Origin: Flavobacterium segetis
GTDB lineage: Bacteria; Bacteroidota; Bacteroidia; Flavobacteriales; Flavobacteriaceae
DNA length: 64,000 nucleotides
NCBI RefSeq assembly: GCF_900129575.1
Contig: NZ_FQWE01000003.1
Coordinates: 248,001-312,000 of the forward strand
Direction: 5' to 3'
The position numbers and the translations under genes were made by a program. This document shows, in pieces, positions 37,804-46,946 of the stretch. The notes beneath the pieces were generated by a model, which worked only from the letters and a program-made list of their open reading frames with translations, did not search any database and was not told the DNA's origin. The stretch's first letter is position 1, and each line of letters starts with the position of its first letter.

Positions 37804-38670
37804 TTATTCGTACAAATACGCAATTTCAGTTTTTACTATTCCGTTGTCCTCAATAATGGAGCAGGAAATAGGATAGTTTAAAGCGTTGTACTTGTATTTT
37901 CTATTAGTCGCGATATCTTGAGTTGAAGTAGAATTAAAACTAACTTCATTGTTATTGGAAATTGATTCTAAATCAAATTCTTCTTCATGAAATGAAATTA
38001 CAGGTACAATAACTTTGTATTGTGGACCAAATGTGTTTTGAGCAATTAATAATTCCACTGAATTTTTGTCATCAAAAATAAAATTTCTAATTGTTTTATC
38101 ACCTATTAATCCTTTGTGTCTGGTAATATTATCTTTGTAATATACGTACTCAATTTTATTAATTATTTGTTTATTGCGATCTCTACTAGAGCGACGAATG
38201 ACAATGCCATTCTCTACTATGTACTCAATATCTTCAATAAAAGTTTGCTGAATATTACTTTTTTTACTTGTGGCTCTTACTCGTGATCCATCGTAAGCAA
38301 TGAGAACAGTTTTAGTAACTAATTCACCACCTTCTTCGTATTTTTTTATAAATTTTACAATTTGGTCTTGCTTATTATAGGAGTAATTAATCACTTCTTT
38401 CCAATTGCTTCCTTCCTTATCCTTAACTGTCATGTCCAACAATCCTTTTTCATTATAAAAAAAACTTTGCTTGACGTCTGATGTTTTAATTGAAACAATT
38501 TTTCCATCCTTAAATAAGATAGTTTTATTAATAATTTCGCCACTTTTGAGGTTGCGAAAATTAGTCTTCACAATATTAATTTGTTTTAATTGAACTTGAC
38601 TTTTTTTTGTTTGACTTTGAATCAAAAAAGAATGAGCTATAAAAAATAGCGTGATGTAGAAAACTTTCAT
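37804..38670 (-). CDS. Hypothetical exported protein with RHS/YD-like repeat strands
   Basis: A 288-aa protein starting at MKVFYITLFFIAHSFLIQSQ (signal peptide); the codon at 38700 is less likely. The mature part has repeated beta segments of the kind YNEKGLLDMTV, YNKQDQIVKF and YNALNYPISC, similar to MORN/YD-type hairpin repeats in Bacteroidota exported proteins. No catalytic motif. Unknown function. Confidence 0.7.
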   Translation of the reverse strand: MKVFYITLFFIAHSFLIQSQTKKSQVQLKQINIVKTNFRNLKSGEIINKTILFKDGKIVSIKTSDVKQSFFYNEKGLLDMTVKDKEGSNWKEVINYSYNKQDQIVKFIKKYEEGGELVTKTVLIAYDGSRVRATSKKSNIQQTFIEDIEYIVENGIVIRRSSRDRNKQIINKIEYVYYKDNITRHKGLIGDKTIRNFIFDDKNSVELLIAQNTFGPQYKVIVPVISFHEEEFDLESISNNNEVSFNSTSTQDIATNRKYKYNALNYPISCSIIEDNGIVKTEIAYLYE

Positions 38671-38796
38671 GTAGTAGAAACATAGATTTGGGATTGCCAA
38701 AGTACGAAAACGAATTAACGTAAAGCCTCAATAATTCAAATTTGTAAACGGCCGTTACAATTTTTATCTAGGAAAATTAGTAGATGATATTTATCC

Positions 38797-38836
38797 AAAA
38801 AAAAAGAGTCCATCTTTACCTGTAGATGAACTCTTT
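38797..38836 (-). terminator. Terminator after the FKBP gene
   Basis: Minus strand: AAGAGT, mismatch, CATCT, short loop, AGATG, mismatch, ACTCTT, then a T run of nine. It lies 24 bp beyond the stop at 38860. Confidence 0.8.
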
Positions 38837-38859
38837 TCAAAATTGTAGATATAGTAGGC

Positions 38860-39309
38860 TTATTTTACTGAAATAAGTTTTATTTCAAAGATTAATACTG
38901 AACCACCTGGAATTCTATTTCGATCGCTGTTACCATATCCTAAATTAGAAGGTACTAATAAAATACCATTTCCACCTTCCTTAAAACACGTAATTCCCTC
39001 GGTCCAACCTTGAATAACTTGTTGTAAGTTAAACGTGATTCCATCAGCGCCACTTTGATCAAACACATTACCATTAGTAAAATATCCTTTATAAGCAACT
39101 CTCACATCTGAAGTTGTGGTAGGCTGAGCTCCAGAGCCTTTTTCATTGACTACATAATATAAACCAGAGGCGCTTTTTTGAGCATTCAAGTTATTCTTAG
39201 CAATATAATCTGTAATTTCTTTTTCGTTTCTGGCAGTAAAATCCTCTTCTTTATCTTTCGAACAAGAGATAAAAAGTGAAAATACAACAGCAATTAAGGC
39301 ATATTTCAT
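38860..39309 (-). CDS. FKBP-type peptidyl-prolyl isomerase lipoprotein
   Basis: A 149-aa lipoprotein (FSLFISC, Cys at 16) with one FKBP domain: VRVAYKGYFTNGNVFDQS, VIQGWTEGI, VPSNLGYGNSD and IPGGSVLIFEIKLISV are all present. A periplasm-side proline isomerase and likely folding helper. Complete. Confidence 0.92.
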   Translation of the reverse strand: MKYALIAVVFSLFISCSKDKEEDFTARNEKEITDYIAKNNLNAQKSASGLYYVVNEKGSGAQPTTTSDVRVAYKGYFTNGNVFDQSGADGITFNLQQVIQGWTEGITCFKEGGNGILLVPSNLGYGNSDRNRIPGGSVLIFEIKLISVK

Positions 39310-39509
39310 AGTTCTTTATTTTTATTTTTTTTGTGGAACAAATATAATAAAATTTAAACTTTAATGATTTAAAATACGAAAGCGCTATTGCTTCTTTACT
39401 ATCACAAATATGAATTAAAAATTATTCAGATTAATTAAACTTAGTAAATAGATGAAGACAACGCCTTTTAAGAACTAAGGGATATCATGATTTATAAGAA
39501 ATCAATCAA

Positions 39510-40865
39510 TTATTTATCTCCAAAAATTTGAACATCATCTATTTGAAATCCTCCGTCTAAAGCTTTATTTCTTCCTGAACCTACAAATTTAAAAGCAATA
39601 TTTATGGAGCCAGTATAGGAGGACAAATCTACTGCGCCACTTCCTACAAACTGATTGTCAGGCGTGGCTTGATTTGGTAAATTTACCGCTAAACGAGTCC
39701 AGGTTGCAGTTGTGACATTCACTCCGTTAAAATTAGTAGAAACATAAACTTCCAGCGCGTTTAATGGGGAATCCACATCTAGACCGTTTTGTGCTGCTCG
39801 AAAAGTTAGTATTTCTTTTTTATAGATATCCATATTTATTTTTGGTGTTATCAACCAAGCCACATTTGTAAGTACTCTAGTGCCTGAAAAATAAAATTCA
39901 GCGTAACTATTACCAGCGTAAGTGCCACCTCGCCAAGAAATTGTTCCGCTTTGAACAATATTAGCCCAGCCCGGTAAACTTACAGCTGACCTGTCGACAA
40001 CAGTTTTAAAATCTTGGGAGAAAAAGGGAATTATTCTTTTCCCCGTTAGATCAACATCTTTTTCTGATCGTGGTAAAAGCTGATAATCATCTCCAAATCT
40101 AGTTAAAATACCACGTACTTTTCCGCTTCCATCAGGAACGATCTTAGTGGAAAAGTCAGAAAAACTGCTGGTTCTAAAATAGATTTGATTTCCTAATTTA
40201 TCTATCAAACCCCAGTTGGTTGCCCCGCCTGTATTATTGGCTTCTTCAAAATAACGCCGTCCAACTGCTTCTTCAGAAAATTGGACATCAGACAATTCGA
40301 CAAAGGTATTAAGATTCGAGTCGTTTAATAATTCTGACATAGTCAATGATCGAACTAAATCTTCCTCTTTTAAAGTGGTGCAAGAAGCGTTTAAAATCTT
40401 TTTATAATCATTCTGCGATAATCGACCTACTCCTCCTTGATTACCTGCACTTACAAAAATATTGCCTATGCGCATCCCACCAAACGACAGATCAGTATAT
40501 TGATCCTTTAATTTTATGTATACTTTATTACCTACTCGATAATCAATATAAAGATTTGTCGCATCCACTGGAACGCTAAATCCTATGGCAGGTGTTGCGG
40601 CTGTTGCCAAAGTTTGAAAAGAGATCGATTTAAAAAAATTTCCCGCTTCATCGCTGGAAACGACATATGCTTCAATAATATCATCGAATTTATATTGGGT
40701 TACAACATTATTTGCAACCGCGCGAATCTCACCTACTTTTTTGTTAGATATCAAATCGGGTTGTGTGCAAACTAGTTTAGGAGCGTCAATAACGTCGTCA
40801 ACGCAACTGCAATAAATTACTATAATTATTAGCAATAAAAAGGATTTGTAAAATATTGATTTCAT
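39510..40865 (-). CDS. DUF5689 lipoprotein with choice-of-anchor-like C-terminal domain
   Basis: A 451-aa lipoprotein starting at MKSIFYKSFLLL (lipobox YCSC); the codon at 40889 is rejected because it overlaps the upstream receptor gene. Residues 30-260 fit DUF5689 (IEAYVVSSDEAGNFFKSISFQ, VGRLSQNDYKKIL). The C-terminal 170 residues form a beta-jellyroll-like domain with KALDGGFQIDDVQIFGD, typical of choice-of-anchor/cleaved-adhesin modules. It starts 10 bp after the receptor gene and is probably its surface partner, as SusD is to SusC. Confidence 0.86.
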   Translation of the reverse strand: MKSIFYKSFLLLIIIVIYCSCVDDVIDAPKLVCTQPDLISNKKVGEIRAVANNVVTQYKFDDIIEAYVVSSDEAGNFFKSISFQTLATAATPAIGFSVPVDATNLYIDYRVGNKVYIKLKDQYTDLSFGGMRIGNIFVSAGNQGGVGRLSQNDYKKILNASCTTLKEEDLVRSLTMSELLNDSNLNTFVELSDVQFSEEAVGRRYFEEANNTGGATNWGLIDKLGNQIYFRTSSFSDFSTKIVPDGSGKVRGILTRFGDDYQLLPRSEKDVDLTGKRIIPFFSQDFKTVVDRSAVSLPGWANIVQSGTISWRGGTYAGNSYAEFYFSGTRVLTNVAWLITPKINMDIYKKEILTFRAAQNGLDVDSPLNALEVYVSTNFNGVNVTTATWTRLAVNLPNQATPDNQFVGSGAVDLSSYTGSINIAFKFVGSGRNKALDGGFQIDDVQIFGDK

Positions 40866-40875
40866 TTTTTCATAT

Positions 40876-43713
40876 TTAAAAATTGACATAAAGATTTACG
40901 AAATAGGTTCTTCCATATCCATAAAAATATTTGTTACCAAAAGAAGGTGTTCCGCTAGAAACATCTTGATTGCGTTCTCTAAAATTAGCATTTCGAGCTT
41001 GTTCATAACCGCCCGTTTTATAAGAAAAATTGAGAACATTATTAATGCTAGCAAACACACCATAATTTTTTCCATTAATACGCCAAGATTTTCCTCCAAC
41101 TAAATTTAGTAATAGTGATGGATCAAATTTCTCTTGTTTTAACAACTCAGCGGCTCTTTCTTCTGTCGCTTCTGGAAAATTAAAACCACTTGCTGGATTT
41201 TTATAAAATATCTCAGTTCTTGCAATAGCAGAAACATCGACATAACTATTTGTCAAATAATTAATATTAGAACTTATCCACCAGTATTTAGGATCTCTAT
41301 ATTCTAATCCAAATGAATAAGCGCGCTGAGGCATTCCAGCTTGTTTGTAATTTTTAAGTGTTGCTTTTCCAAAATCAAATACAGGACTGGTGTTCTCTAT
41401 TGAAGCTTTCGCATCATTTGTTAACATTACTTGTGGGTTACTATCATAAATATATTCGCCAAAACCCACTGCTAAAGTAGCTTTAACGGTAGATGTCAAT
41501 TGGTATTCTAAACTTAGTTCTGCACCAATATTTTTTTTATTTATCCCAGTCATAGTTTGACTCACAAATGCATCAGTGTTTAAGTAACCCGCACCATCAT
41601 CAAAAATTCCTTCGGCATAAAAAAAAGATATTTGAGTAGCATCTCTAATCAAGGAATAATAGGTTGTAAACCGACCTTTTAATTTTGGGGAACGATAGAC
41701 ATAACTAGCATCAAGACTACTGATGGTTTCACTTTTAAGACCGTTCACAATTGTATTATTTAATCTAGAATTAGAAAAAATGTTTCGTAATGATGGTGCT
41801 TTTGTTAAATGTGCGGCATTAAAAACAACTACTTTTTTTCCGGAAATCTTTAAATTTAATCCGGCTTTGAAACCAAAGTTTTCAAACTTTACTATTTCAC
41901 TCTTACCAAAAGAGTTGTTTTCATAGATTCCATTTTTATATAAACCTTCACGTTGATATTGACTACTAGAAAACTGTTGTGCGAGATAAAAATCTACTTT
42001 TTTGTAATTGAATTTAAACTGTGTAAAAGCTTCTAAAGTAGTAGCGTAGAAATTATAATTATATCCGTAAGTATCGCCTGCAAACACTTGACGATTTGGA
42101 TTATTAAGATCTGATTGTGATTGATTACCGCTATAAAATGCATCAATATCCTCATAATAAGATCCACCAAGCAAGTCCATCAAGTATTGAGAATAGCGTA
42201 GTTTCGATTTTTTATAAGTTACACCAGCATTTAAAAAAATATTTTCAGAAACTTCCAATGTTATATTTGATGCCAGTATTCCCGTTTGGTCTTCAACTTG
42301 ATCTTCATATAAAACATATTTGCTTTTTGAAGGTTCAAAACCAATCACGTTTCCACTTGCATCTACCACTTGACTTTGATTAGCTTGGTAAATTGCGGTC
42401 CAATTTATTTGAGAATTTTCTAAAAATAAATTCTTACTTTTTTCAGCATTTTGATAATCTGGAATAAACGCACCCGAAAATTCACCGTTGTCTCTTTCAT
42501 ACAAAGAGCTATAATAACTAGGTAAGTTTCTATAATAGGTAGGATCAGGACTATTCGAATTTTGATAATCGATATTACTGTTTGCTGTTCTTCCAAATTG
42601 GTAAGTTGCACTACTAATCAAGTTCGTTTTTTCATTAATTTTAAAATAATGATTGAGCATTACAGTAGGCGCTTCAATTGTTTTTACACGTGAATTTCTT
42701 CTTTTTCCATCTTGAAAACCCCAGTATGAATTATACTTAACACTCGTTAATTGGTTAACTTCATCCGTATTTGGGGAGTTTTTGGCTCTAGAATTTGGTG
42801 TGTACATTGCCGTTAGATTAATGGAATGCTGATTAGTCCATTTTTTTTCGAGACTCAAAAAAAAAGAATTTGCATCATAACTAGTTCCTTCAAAATATCC
42901 TTGCTGTGCCCAGCGCTTTCCTGCCGAAATTACGTAAGCCCAGCCGCTCGCATTCATTCCTGATGCGTGAGTGCCCATTGTACGCCAGCTATAATTAGTA
43001 TTTGTTCCAGAAAATGTAATTCGGGATCCTGGTCTATAAATTGAAGCACGAGTGCTTATTTGTTGCGTTCCTAAAATTCCTCCAAAAATATAATCAGAAG
43101 TAACAGTTCCTAGCGTAAATTCTTGATTGCGAAGCGCATCATTAAGGCCGCCCCATTCTCCCCATTGCGGTCTTCCATCATACACTTTGTTCATAGAAAC
43201 ACCATTTATCATCATTGTTGAATATTCACTATCTAAGCCTCTAACTCGGAATCGAGCTTGACCCCAATTGAATGCAGCGGCTTGCAAAAAAGCATCGCGG
43301 GTAGATTGTAAAAGTCCAGAAGTGCTTTCGGAACTACTGTTTTCATCGCTAAAATCACTTTCAATTAAAGATATTATACTACTTTGTTGCTCGAATGACT
43401 GATCTTCTTCTAACAATATTGTTCCCAAGTTCAAGAGTTGTCCTTCAACAATTTCTACAGGAATAAGTGCATCTTTATATCCTTGAGATCTGATGGATAG
43501 TAGAAATTTCCCTGCTGTAACATTTTGAAAACTAAATTCACCATCGGTTTTAGTAAGTTGTAGTAATGTAGAATTTGGTACGCTAACAACTACAAATCCC
43601 AGCGGATTTTGTGTTTTAGCATTCAAAATTTTACCGTTGAACCCAGTATTGTTTTGAGCAAAACTGGAGCCCATTTTAAGTAGAAGAAAAAACACAAAGT
43701 AAAATTTATTCAT
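40876..43713 (-). CDS. TonB-dependent receptor with carboxypeptidase-like N-terminal domain
   Basis: A 945-aa outer-membrane receptor. Signal peptide (start 43713; an ATG two codons upstream is also possible), a carboxypeptidase-D-like regulatory domain at about 22-105 (GFNGKILNAKTQNPLGFVVV), a plug with RFRVRGLDSEYSTMMINGV, then a large barrel ending VNLYVNF (C-terminal Phe). It is paired with the DUF5689 lipoprotein, so uptake of a polymer or chelate is likely, but the ligand is unknown. Confidence 0.9.
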   Translation of the reverse strand: MNKFYFVFFLLLKMGSSFAQNNTGFNGKILNAKTQNPLGFVVVSVPNSTLLQLTKTDGEFSFQNVTAGKFLLSIRSQGYKDALIPVEIVEGQLLNLGTILLEEDQSFEQQSSIISLIESDFSDENSSSESTSGLLQSTRDAFLQAAAFNWGQARFRVRGLDSEYSTMMINGVSMNKVYDGRPQWGEWGGLNDALRNQEFTLGTVTSDYIFGGILGTQQISTRASIYRPGSRITFSGTNTNYSWRTMGTHASGMNASGWAYVISAGKRWAQQGYFEGTSYDANSFFLSLEKKWTNQHSINLTAMYTPNSRAKNSPNTDEVNQLTSVKYNSYWGFQDGKRRNSRVKTIEAPTVMLNHYFKINEKTNLISSATYQFGRTANSNIDYQNSNSPDPTYYRNLPSYYSSLYERDNGEFSGAFIPDYQNAEKSKNLFLENSQINWTAIYQANQSQVVDASGNVIGFEPSKSKYVLYEDQVEDQTGILASNITLEVSENIFLNAGVTYKKSKLRYSQYLMDLLGGSYYEDIDAFYSGNQSQSDLNNPNRQVFAGDTYGYNYNFYATTLEAFTQFKFNYKKVDFYLAQQFSSSQYQREGLYKNGIYENNSFGKSEIVKFENFGFKAGLNLKISGKKVVVFNAAHLTKAPSLRNIFSNSRLNNTIVNGLKSETISSLDASYVYRSPKLKGRFTTYYSLIRDATQISFFYAEGIFDDGAGYLNTDAFVSQTMTGINKKNIGAELSLEYQLTSTVKATLAVGFGEYIYDSNPQVMLTNDAKASIENTSPVFDFGKATLKNYKQAGMPQRAYSFGLEYRDPKYWWISSNINYLTNSYVDVSAIARTEIFYKNPASGFNFPEATEERAAELLKQEKFDPSLLLNLVGGKSWRINGKNYGVFASINNVLNFSYKTGGYEQARNANFRERNQDVSSGTPSFGNKYFYGYGRTYFVNLYVNF

Positions 43714-43774
43714 ATACACTACTCTAATTAATCAATCATTGATAACAAAATGCCTACTAAGCACATCATTAAAA

Positions 43775-43809
43775 AATTCAACCTACGGCATAAGTGCGTA
43801 GGTTGAATT
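43775..43809 (-). terminator. Perfect 13-bp hairpin with U-run upstream of the receptor
   Basis: Arms 43775-43787 and 43797-43809 are perfectly complementary (AATTCAACCTACG), loop of 9. On the minus strand the stem is followed by TTTTTT, so it is an intrinsic terminator about 60 nt before the receptor start. It may end the MFS transcript or act as a leader attenuator. Confidence 0.7.
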
Positions 43810-44069
43810 CTACAAATGAAAGGTGATTTCTAAAAATGTAAAAACCTTAAATAATTATAAATTGATTTTTGGAAAAGTGGTATATACTTTTGAAATTAAA
43901 TGCTAATAAACGTGGTATTTATAAATTAGCAAACATTGTTTTACACAATATTTAATGATAAAAGTAAGACAAAAAATTATTAAACTACTGATTTACAGAT
44001 AAAAAAATTTATTGAGTTTTCTTAATTTATTTTTCAATGATTAATCCTGAAATAAGAAGACGTGTAATT

Positions 44070-44128
44070 TAGCCCCGGTAGAAGCAAGTATCCCACGCTT
44101 TTGGGCGTGGATACTGCGGATGACGGGA
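44070..44128. repeat. Palindromic intergenic repeat (TAGCCCCGG...ACGGGA type)
   Basis: The core hairpin at 44088-44114 (GTATCC-C-ACGC with GCGTGGATAC, one bulged base) is framed by TAGCCCCGGTAGAAGC and GCGGATGACGGGA. This outer frame resembles a repeat I recall between genes in many Flavobacterium genomes, often with variable hairpin cores. It sits after the MFS stop. Confidence 0.65.
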
Positions 44129-44176
44129 CAAAAAGTATTTTAAAAAATGAATTTTATGCTCCTAAAAAATTAAATT

Positions 44177-45388
44177 TTATGCTATTGCTTTTATCCTACT
44201 AACCATAAAAGTGATTAGAATTCCGAAAATACCAATAAATGCAAAAGAAAATTGCAGGCTTGAAAACTCTGCTATATAGCCAATTACTGGTGGACCCAAT
44301 AAAAATCCTAAAAAGCTAACGCTTGAAACTATGGTGAGCGCTATGCTTGGTGAAACATTTTTATTTTTTCCCGCAATGCTATAAATTGTGGGTACAATTG
44401 TTGAAACGCCAAGACCAACAAACATAAAGGCAATTGTTGCTGGAATAATATATGGAAAAATAACAGCTGTGAAAAGGCCTAGAGAGATCATTACTCCGCT
44501 TATTTGTAAGACCGTTTTTCTTCCAAATCTCAAGATTAATCCATCGCCAATAAAACGCCCGCTAGCCATTGTGATCATAAAAGAAGTATAGCCTAAAATT
44601 ACTAATGGTCCAGGTACTTTAATGACATCTTTAAAATAAATCCCGCTCCAGTCAAACATAACGCCTTCGCTGGCCATGGAACAAAATGCTATAATACCCA
44701 GCCATATAAGTGTACTATCTGGTTTAGTAAACATTTTTTTCTTTTCGGTTTGGATCTTTTCCTTGGCAACAATTAAAAATTTGTAATTAAAAGCAACCAT
44801 AATAAGAACGATTGCGCCAATTATTAAAAAGTGTATGTAAGGTGTGAGTTTAAAAGCTAACATTGCCAGTCCTAGAAGAGCACCTGTAAATCCAGCAAAA
44901 CTCCACATGCCATGAAACGAGGACATAATTGTTTTTTTAAATAAAACCTCGGTGTAAACTCCTTGTGTGTTTACAGCTATATTTGCTAAATTTCCAAATA
45001 TTCCAAAAACAAATAATGCCAGTGATAATTGCCAAGCTTGCGTAGCTAAGCCAATATTTGTTAAACTAATAGCATAAGAGATAAGTGAAAAAACTAGCAT
45101 GCGATGACTCCCAAAATAACTAACTAATTTTCCTGAAAACGGCATGATCACTAACTGACCTAACGGCAAAGCGAATAAAATGGTACCAAGATCACCTTCA
45201 CTCAATTGTAAAGTAGTCTTAAGATCTGGAATTCTACTAGCCCAAGTTGCAAAAGATAAACCCATAGCAAAATAAAACGCTGAGACTGCCCATCGTATTC
45301 GTCGTAAATAGGATGTTTTCGCATTAGCGAAGGATTTCTTGATCTTTCCTTTGTTGTGAAACCTTCCAAAAAAATTTAAATCTATCAA
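44177..45388 (-). CDS. Major facilitator superfamily transporter
   Basis: A 403-aa protein with about twelve hydrophobic helices. MFS features include the cytosolic loop GKLVSYFGSHRMLV after helix 2 and its counterpart FIGDGLILRFGRKTV in the second half. An unusual polar N-terminal extension of about 30 residues (MIDLNFFGRFHNKGKIKKSF) precedes helix 1. The substrate is unknown; the closest general type is the FucP/MdfA-like permease group, which is not certain. Confidence 0.86.
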   Translation of the reverse strand: MIDLNFFGRFHNKGKIKKSFANAKTSYLRRIRWAVSAFYFAMGLSFATWASRIPDLKTTLQLSEGDLGTILFALPLGQLVIMPFSGKLVSYFGSHRMLVFSLISYAISLTNIGLATQAWQLSLALFVFGIFGNLANIAVNTQGVYTEVLFKKTIMSSFHGMWSFAGFTGALLGLAMLAFKLTPYIHFLIIGAIVLIMVAFNYKFLIVAKEKIQTEKKKMFTKPDSTLIWLGIIAFCSMASEGVMFDWSGIYFKDVIKVPGPLVILGYTSFMITMASGRFIGDGLILRFGRKTVLQISGVMISLGLFTAVIFPYIIPATIAFMFVGLGVSTIVPTIYSIAGKNKNVSPSIALTIVSSVSFLGFLLGPPVIGYIAEFSSLQFSFAFIGIFGILITFMVSRIKAIA

Positions 45389-45564
45389 TTTGCTTTATTT
45401 TGTATTTAAAAGTGCAAAACTACAAAAAGCAATTGCTTGTTGATTCAGTCCAATGCAATTGAAAAAATATACATCGTTATTGTTTATAAATACATCTAAT
45501 TATAGCTAGAAAATCACAATGAAAACTGATTTTTTCTTAAGGTTTTGTGGTTTAAATATTCATT

Positions 45565-46605
45565 TTACAAGACAATTGCCCTTTTATGATTGCTACTTTG
45601 AATTGAAGCTTCAATAATTTGCATTACTCGAATTCCATCTAAAGCAGTGACAGGTTCAACAGAGTTATTGCTGATTGAATTATAAACTCCGTCAAAAAAA
45701 TCATAATAATTCCCTTGTAGTGTAGGTATCAATTTTTTAACAATTTCGCCATTAATTTCTGTGTGCAATAACCCTTGATGTTCTATTGATTCAATTCCCC
45801 AATTATCAAGATTTGGTTTTTTACCTAATTTCAATTCGTCTTCTTGTACATCGCCACGTGGTTTTAAGAAAGATCCTTTTTTCCCGTGAATTAGGTATGC
45901 TGGGTTTGCTTCCCGAACAAAAAATCCTGCTTTTAATCGAACACGAAAATCAGAATAATAAAGTAAAATATCAAAGTAATCATCAACAACGGAATGATCT
46001 CGAGTGATTCGAATATCGGCAAAAACTGATTTTGGCATTCCAAATAGAAAAAGTGCTTGATCAATAATGTGTGGACCTAAATCTTTTAAAATTCCGGCTC
46101 CAGCATTAGATGTTTCCTTGTGCAGCTTAGGACTCAAATTAGGATTGTATCTATCAAAATGAAATTCGGCCTCCACCATTTCGCCTAATAAGTCTTGAAC
46201 TAGGATTGCTTGAACTGTTTTAAAATCGCTATCCCATCGTCGGTTTTGGAACACCGTAAGTTTCAACCCTTTTTCACTGGCAATAGTTGCTAGTTCCTTT
46301 GCTTGAGCAACCGTTGTTGTAAAAGCTTTTTCAACAATAGCATTTTTACCGGCCAGCAAAACTTTTTTAGTATACTCATAATGTGTTTCTACTGGAGTAT
46401 TTACAACCACTAAGTTTACATCATCTGCTAATAATTCCTCTAGAGTTGGGTAACTTTTAAAGTGGGGAAAGTCTACTTGTATTAATTTTTTTGTTCGTTC
46501 CCAGGCGCCGAGTATTTCAAAACCGGGATGAAAATCAAGAAAAGGCGCATGAAAAATTTTGCCTGACATTCCATAAGAGAGCAGAGCCGTTTTTATTGTT
46601 TGCAT
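45565..46605 (-). CDS. Gfo/Idh/MocA family oxidoreductase
   Basis: A 346-aa NAD(P)-dependent oxidoreductase. N-terminal Rossmann domain (TALLSYGMSGKIFHAPFL is the GxxGxxH-type nucleotide loop of this subgroup), EKAFTTTVAQAKEL with the conserved EKP-like Lys, and a C-terminal alpha/beta domain with the GAGILKDLGPHIIDQALFLFG helix. It acts on a sugar or related compound. Monocistronic, followed by a repeat array in the upstream gap. Confidence 0.9.
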   Translation of the reverse strand: MQTIKTALLSYGMSGKIFHAPFLDFHPGFEILGAWERTKKLIQVDFPHFKSYPTLEELLADDVNLVVVNTPVETHYEYTKKVLLAGKNAIVEKAFTTTVAQAKELATIASEKGLKLTVFQNRRWDSDFKTVQAILVQDLLGEMVEAEFHFDRYNPNLSPKLHKETSNAGAGILKDLGPHIIDQALFLFGMPKSVFADIRITRDHSVVDDYFDILLYYSDFRVRLKAGFFVREANPAYLIHGKKGSFLKPRGDVQEDELKLGKKPNLDNWGIESIEHQGLLHTEINGEIVKKLIPTLQGNYYDFFDGVYNSISNNSVEPVTALDGIRVMQIIEASIQSSNHKRAIVL

Positions 46606-46629
46606 AGCAATTTACATATAATTTTTTAT

Positions 46630-46945
46630 TTCACTTTGTTACACTGTGTGGCATTTATTATTAGTTACACTGTGTAATACACCGAGTTACTCTGTGTAGC
46701 ATTTTTTATTAATTTCACTGTGTTACACTGTGTAATACACCGAGTTACTCTGTGCAGCGTACTTAAATTATTAATTTCACCGCGTTACACTGTGTAATAC
46801 ACCGAGTTACTCTGTGCAGCGTACTTAAATTATTAATTTCACCGCGTTACACTGTGTAATACACCGAGTTACTCTGTGCAGCTTACTTAAATTATTAGTT
46901 TCACCGCGTTACACTGTGTAGCATTTATTATTAGTTTCACCGTAT
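46630..46945 (+). repeat. Tandem array, 62-bp unit, about 4.5 copies
   Basis: The block CGCGTTACACTGTGTAATAC (variants in the first copies) recurs at 46719, 46781, 46843 and 46905, exactly 62 bp apart, with further partial copies before and after. Each unit contains the palindrome TTACACTGTGTAA and a second diverged half (CCGAGTTACTCTGTG), so the unit itself looks like two 31-bp halves. The two inner copies are nearly identical. It fills the gap between two minus-strand genes. Confidence 0.9.
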
Positions 46946-46946
46946 T

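Noticed and set aside
40346-40579. Plus-strand frame inside the DUF5689 gene
   Set aside because: It is antisense to a supported gene with a signal peptide and an operon partner.
46630-46945. CRISPR array
   Set aside because: The 62-bp units follow one another with no unique spacers, and no cas genes are nearby.
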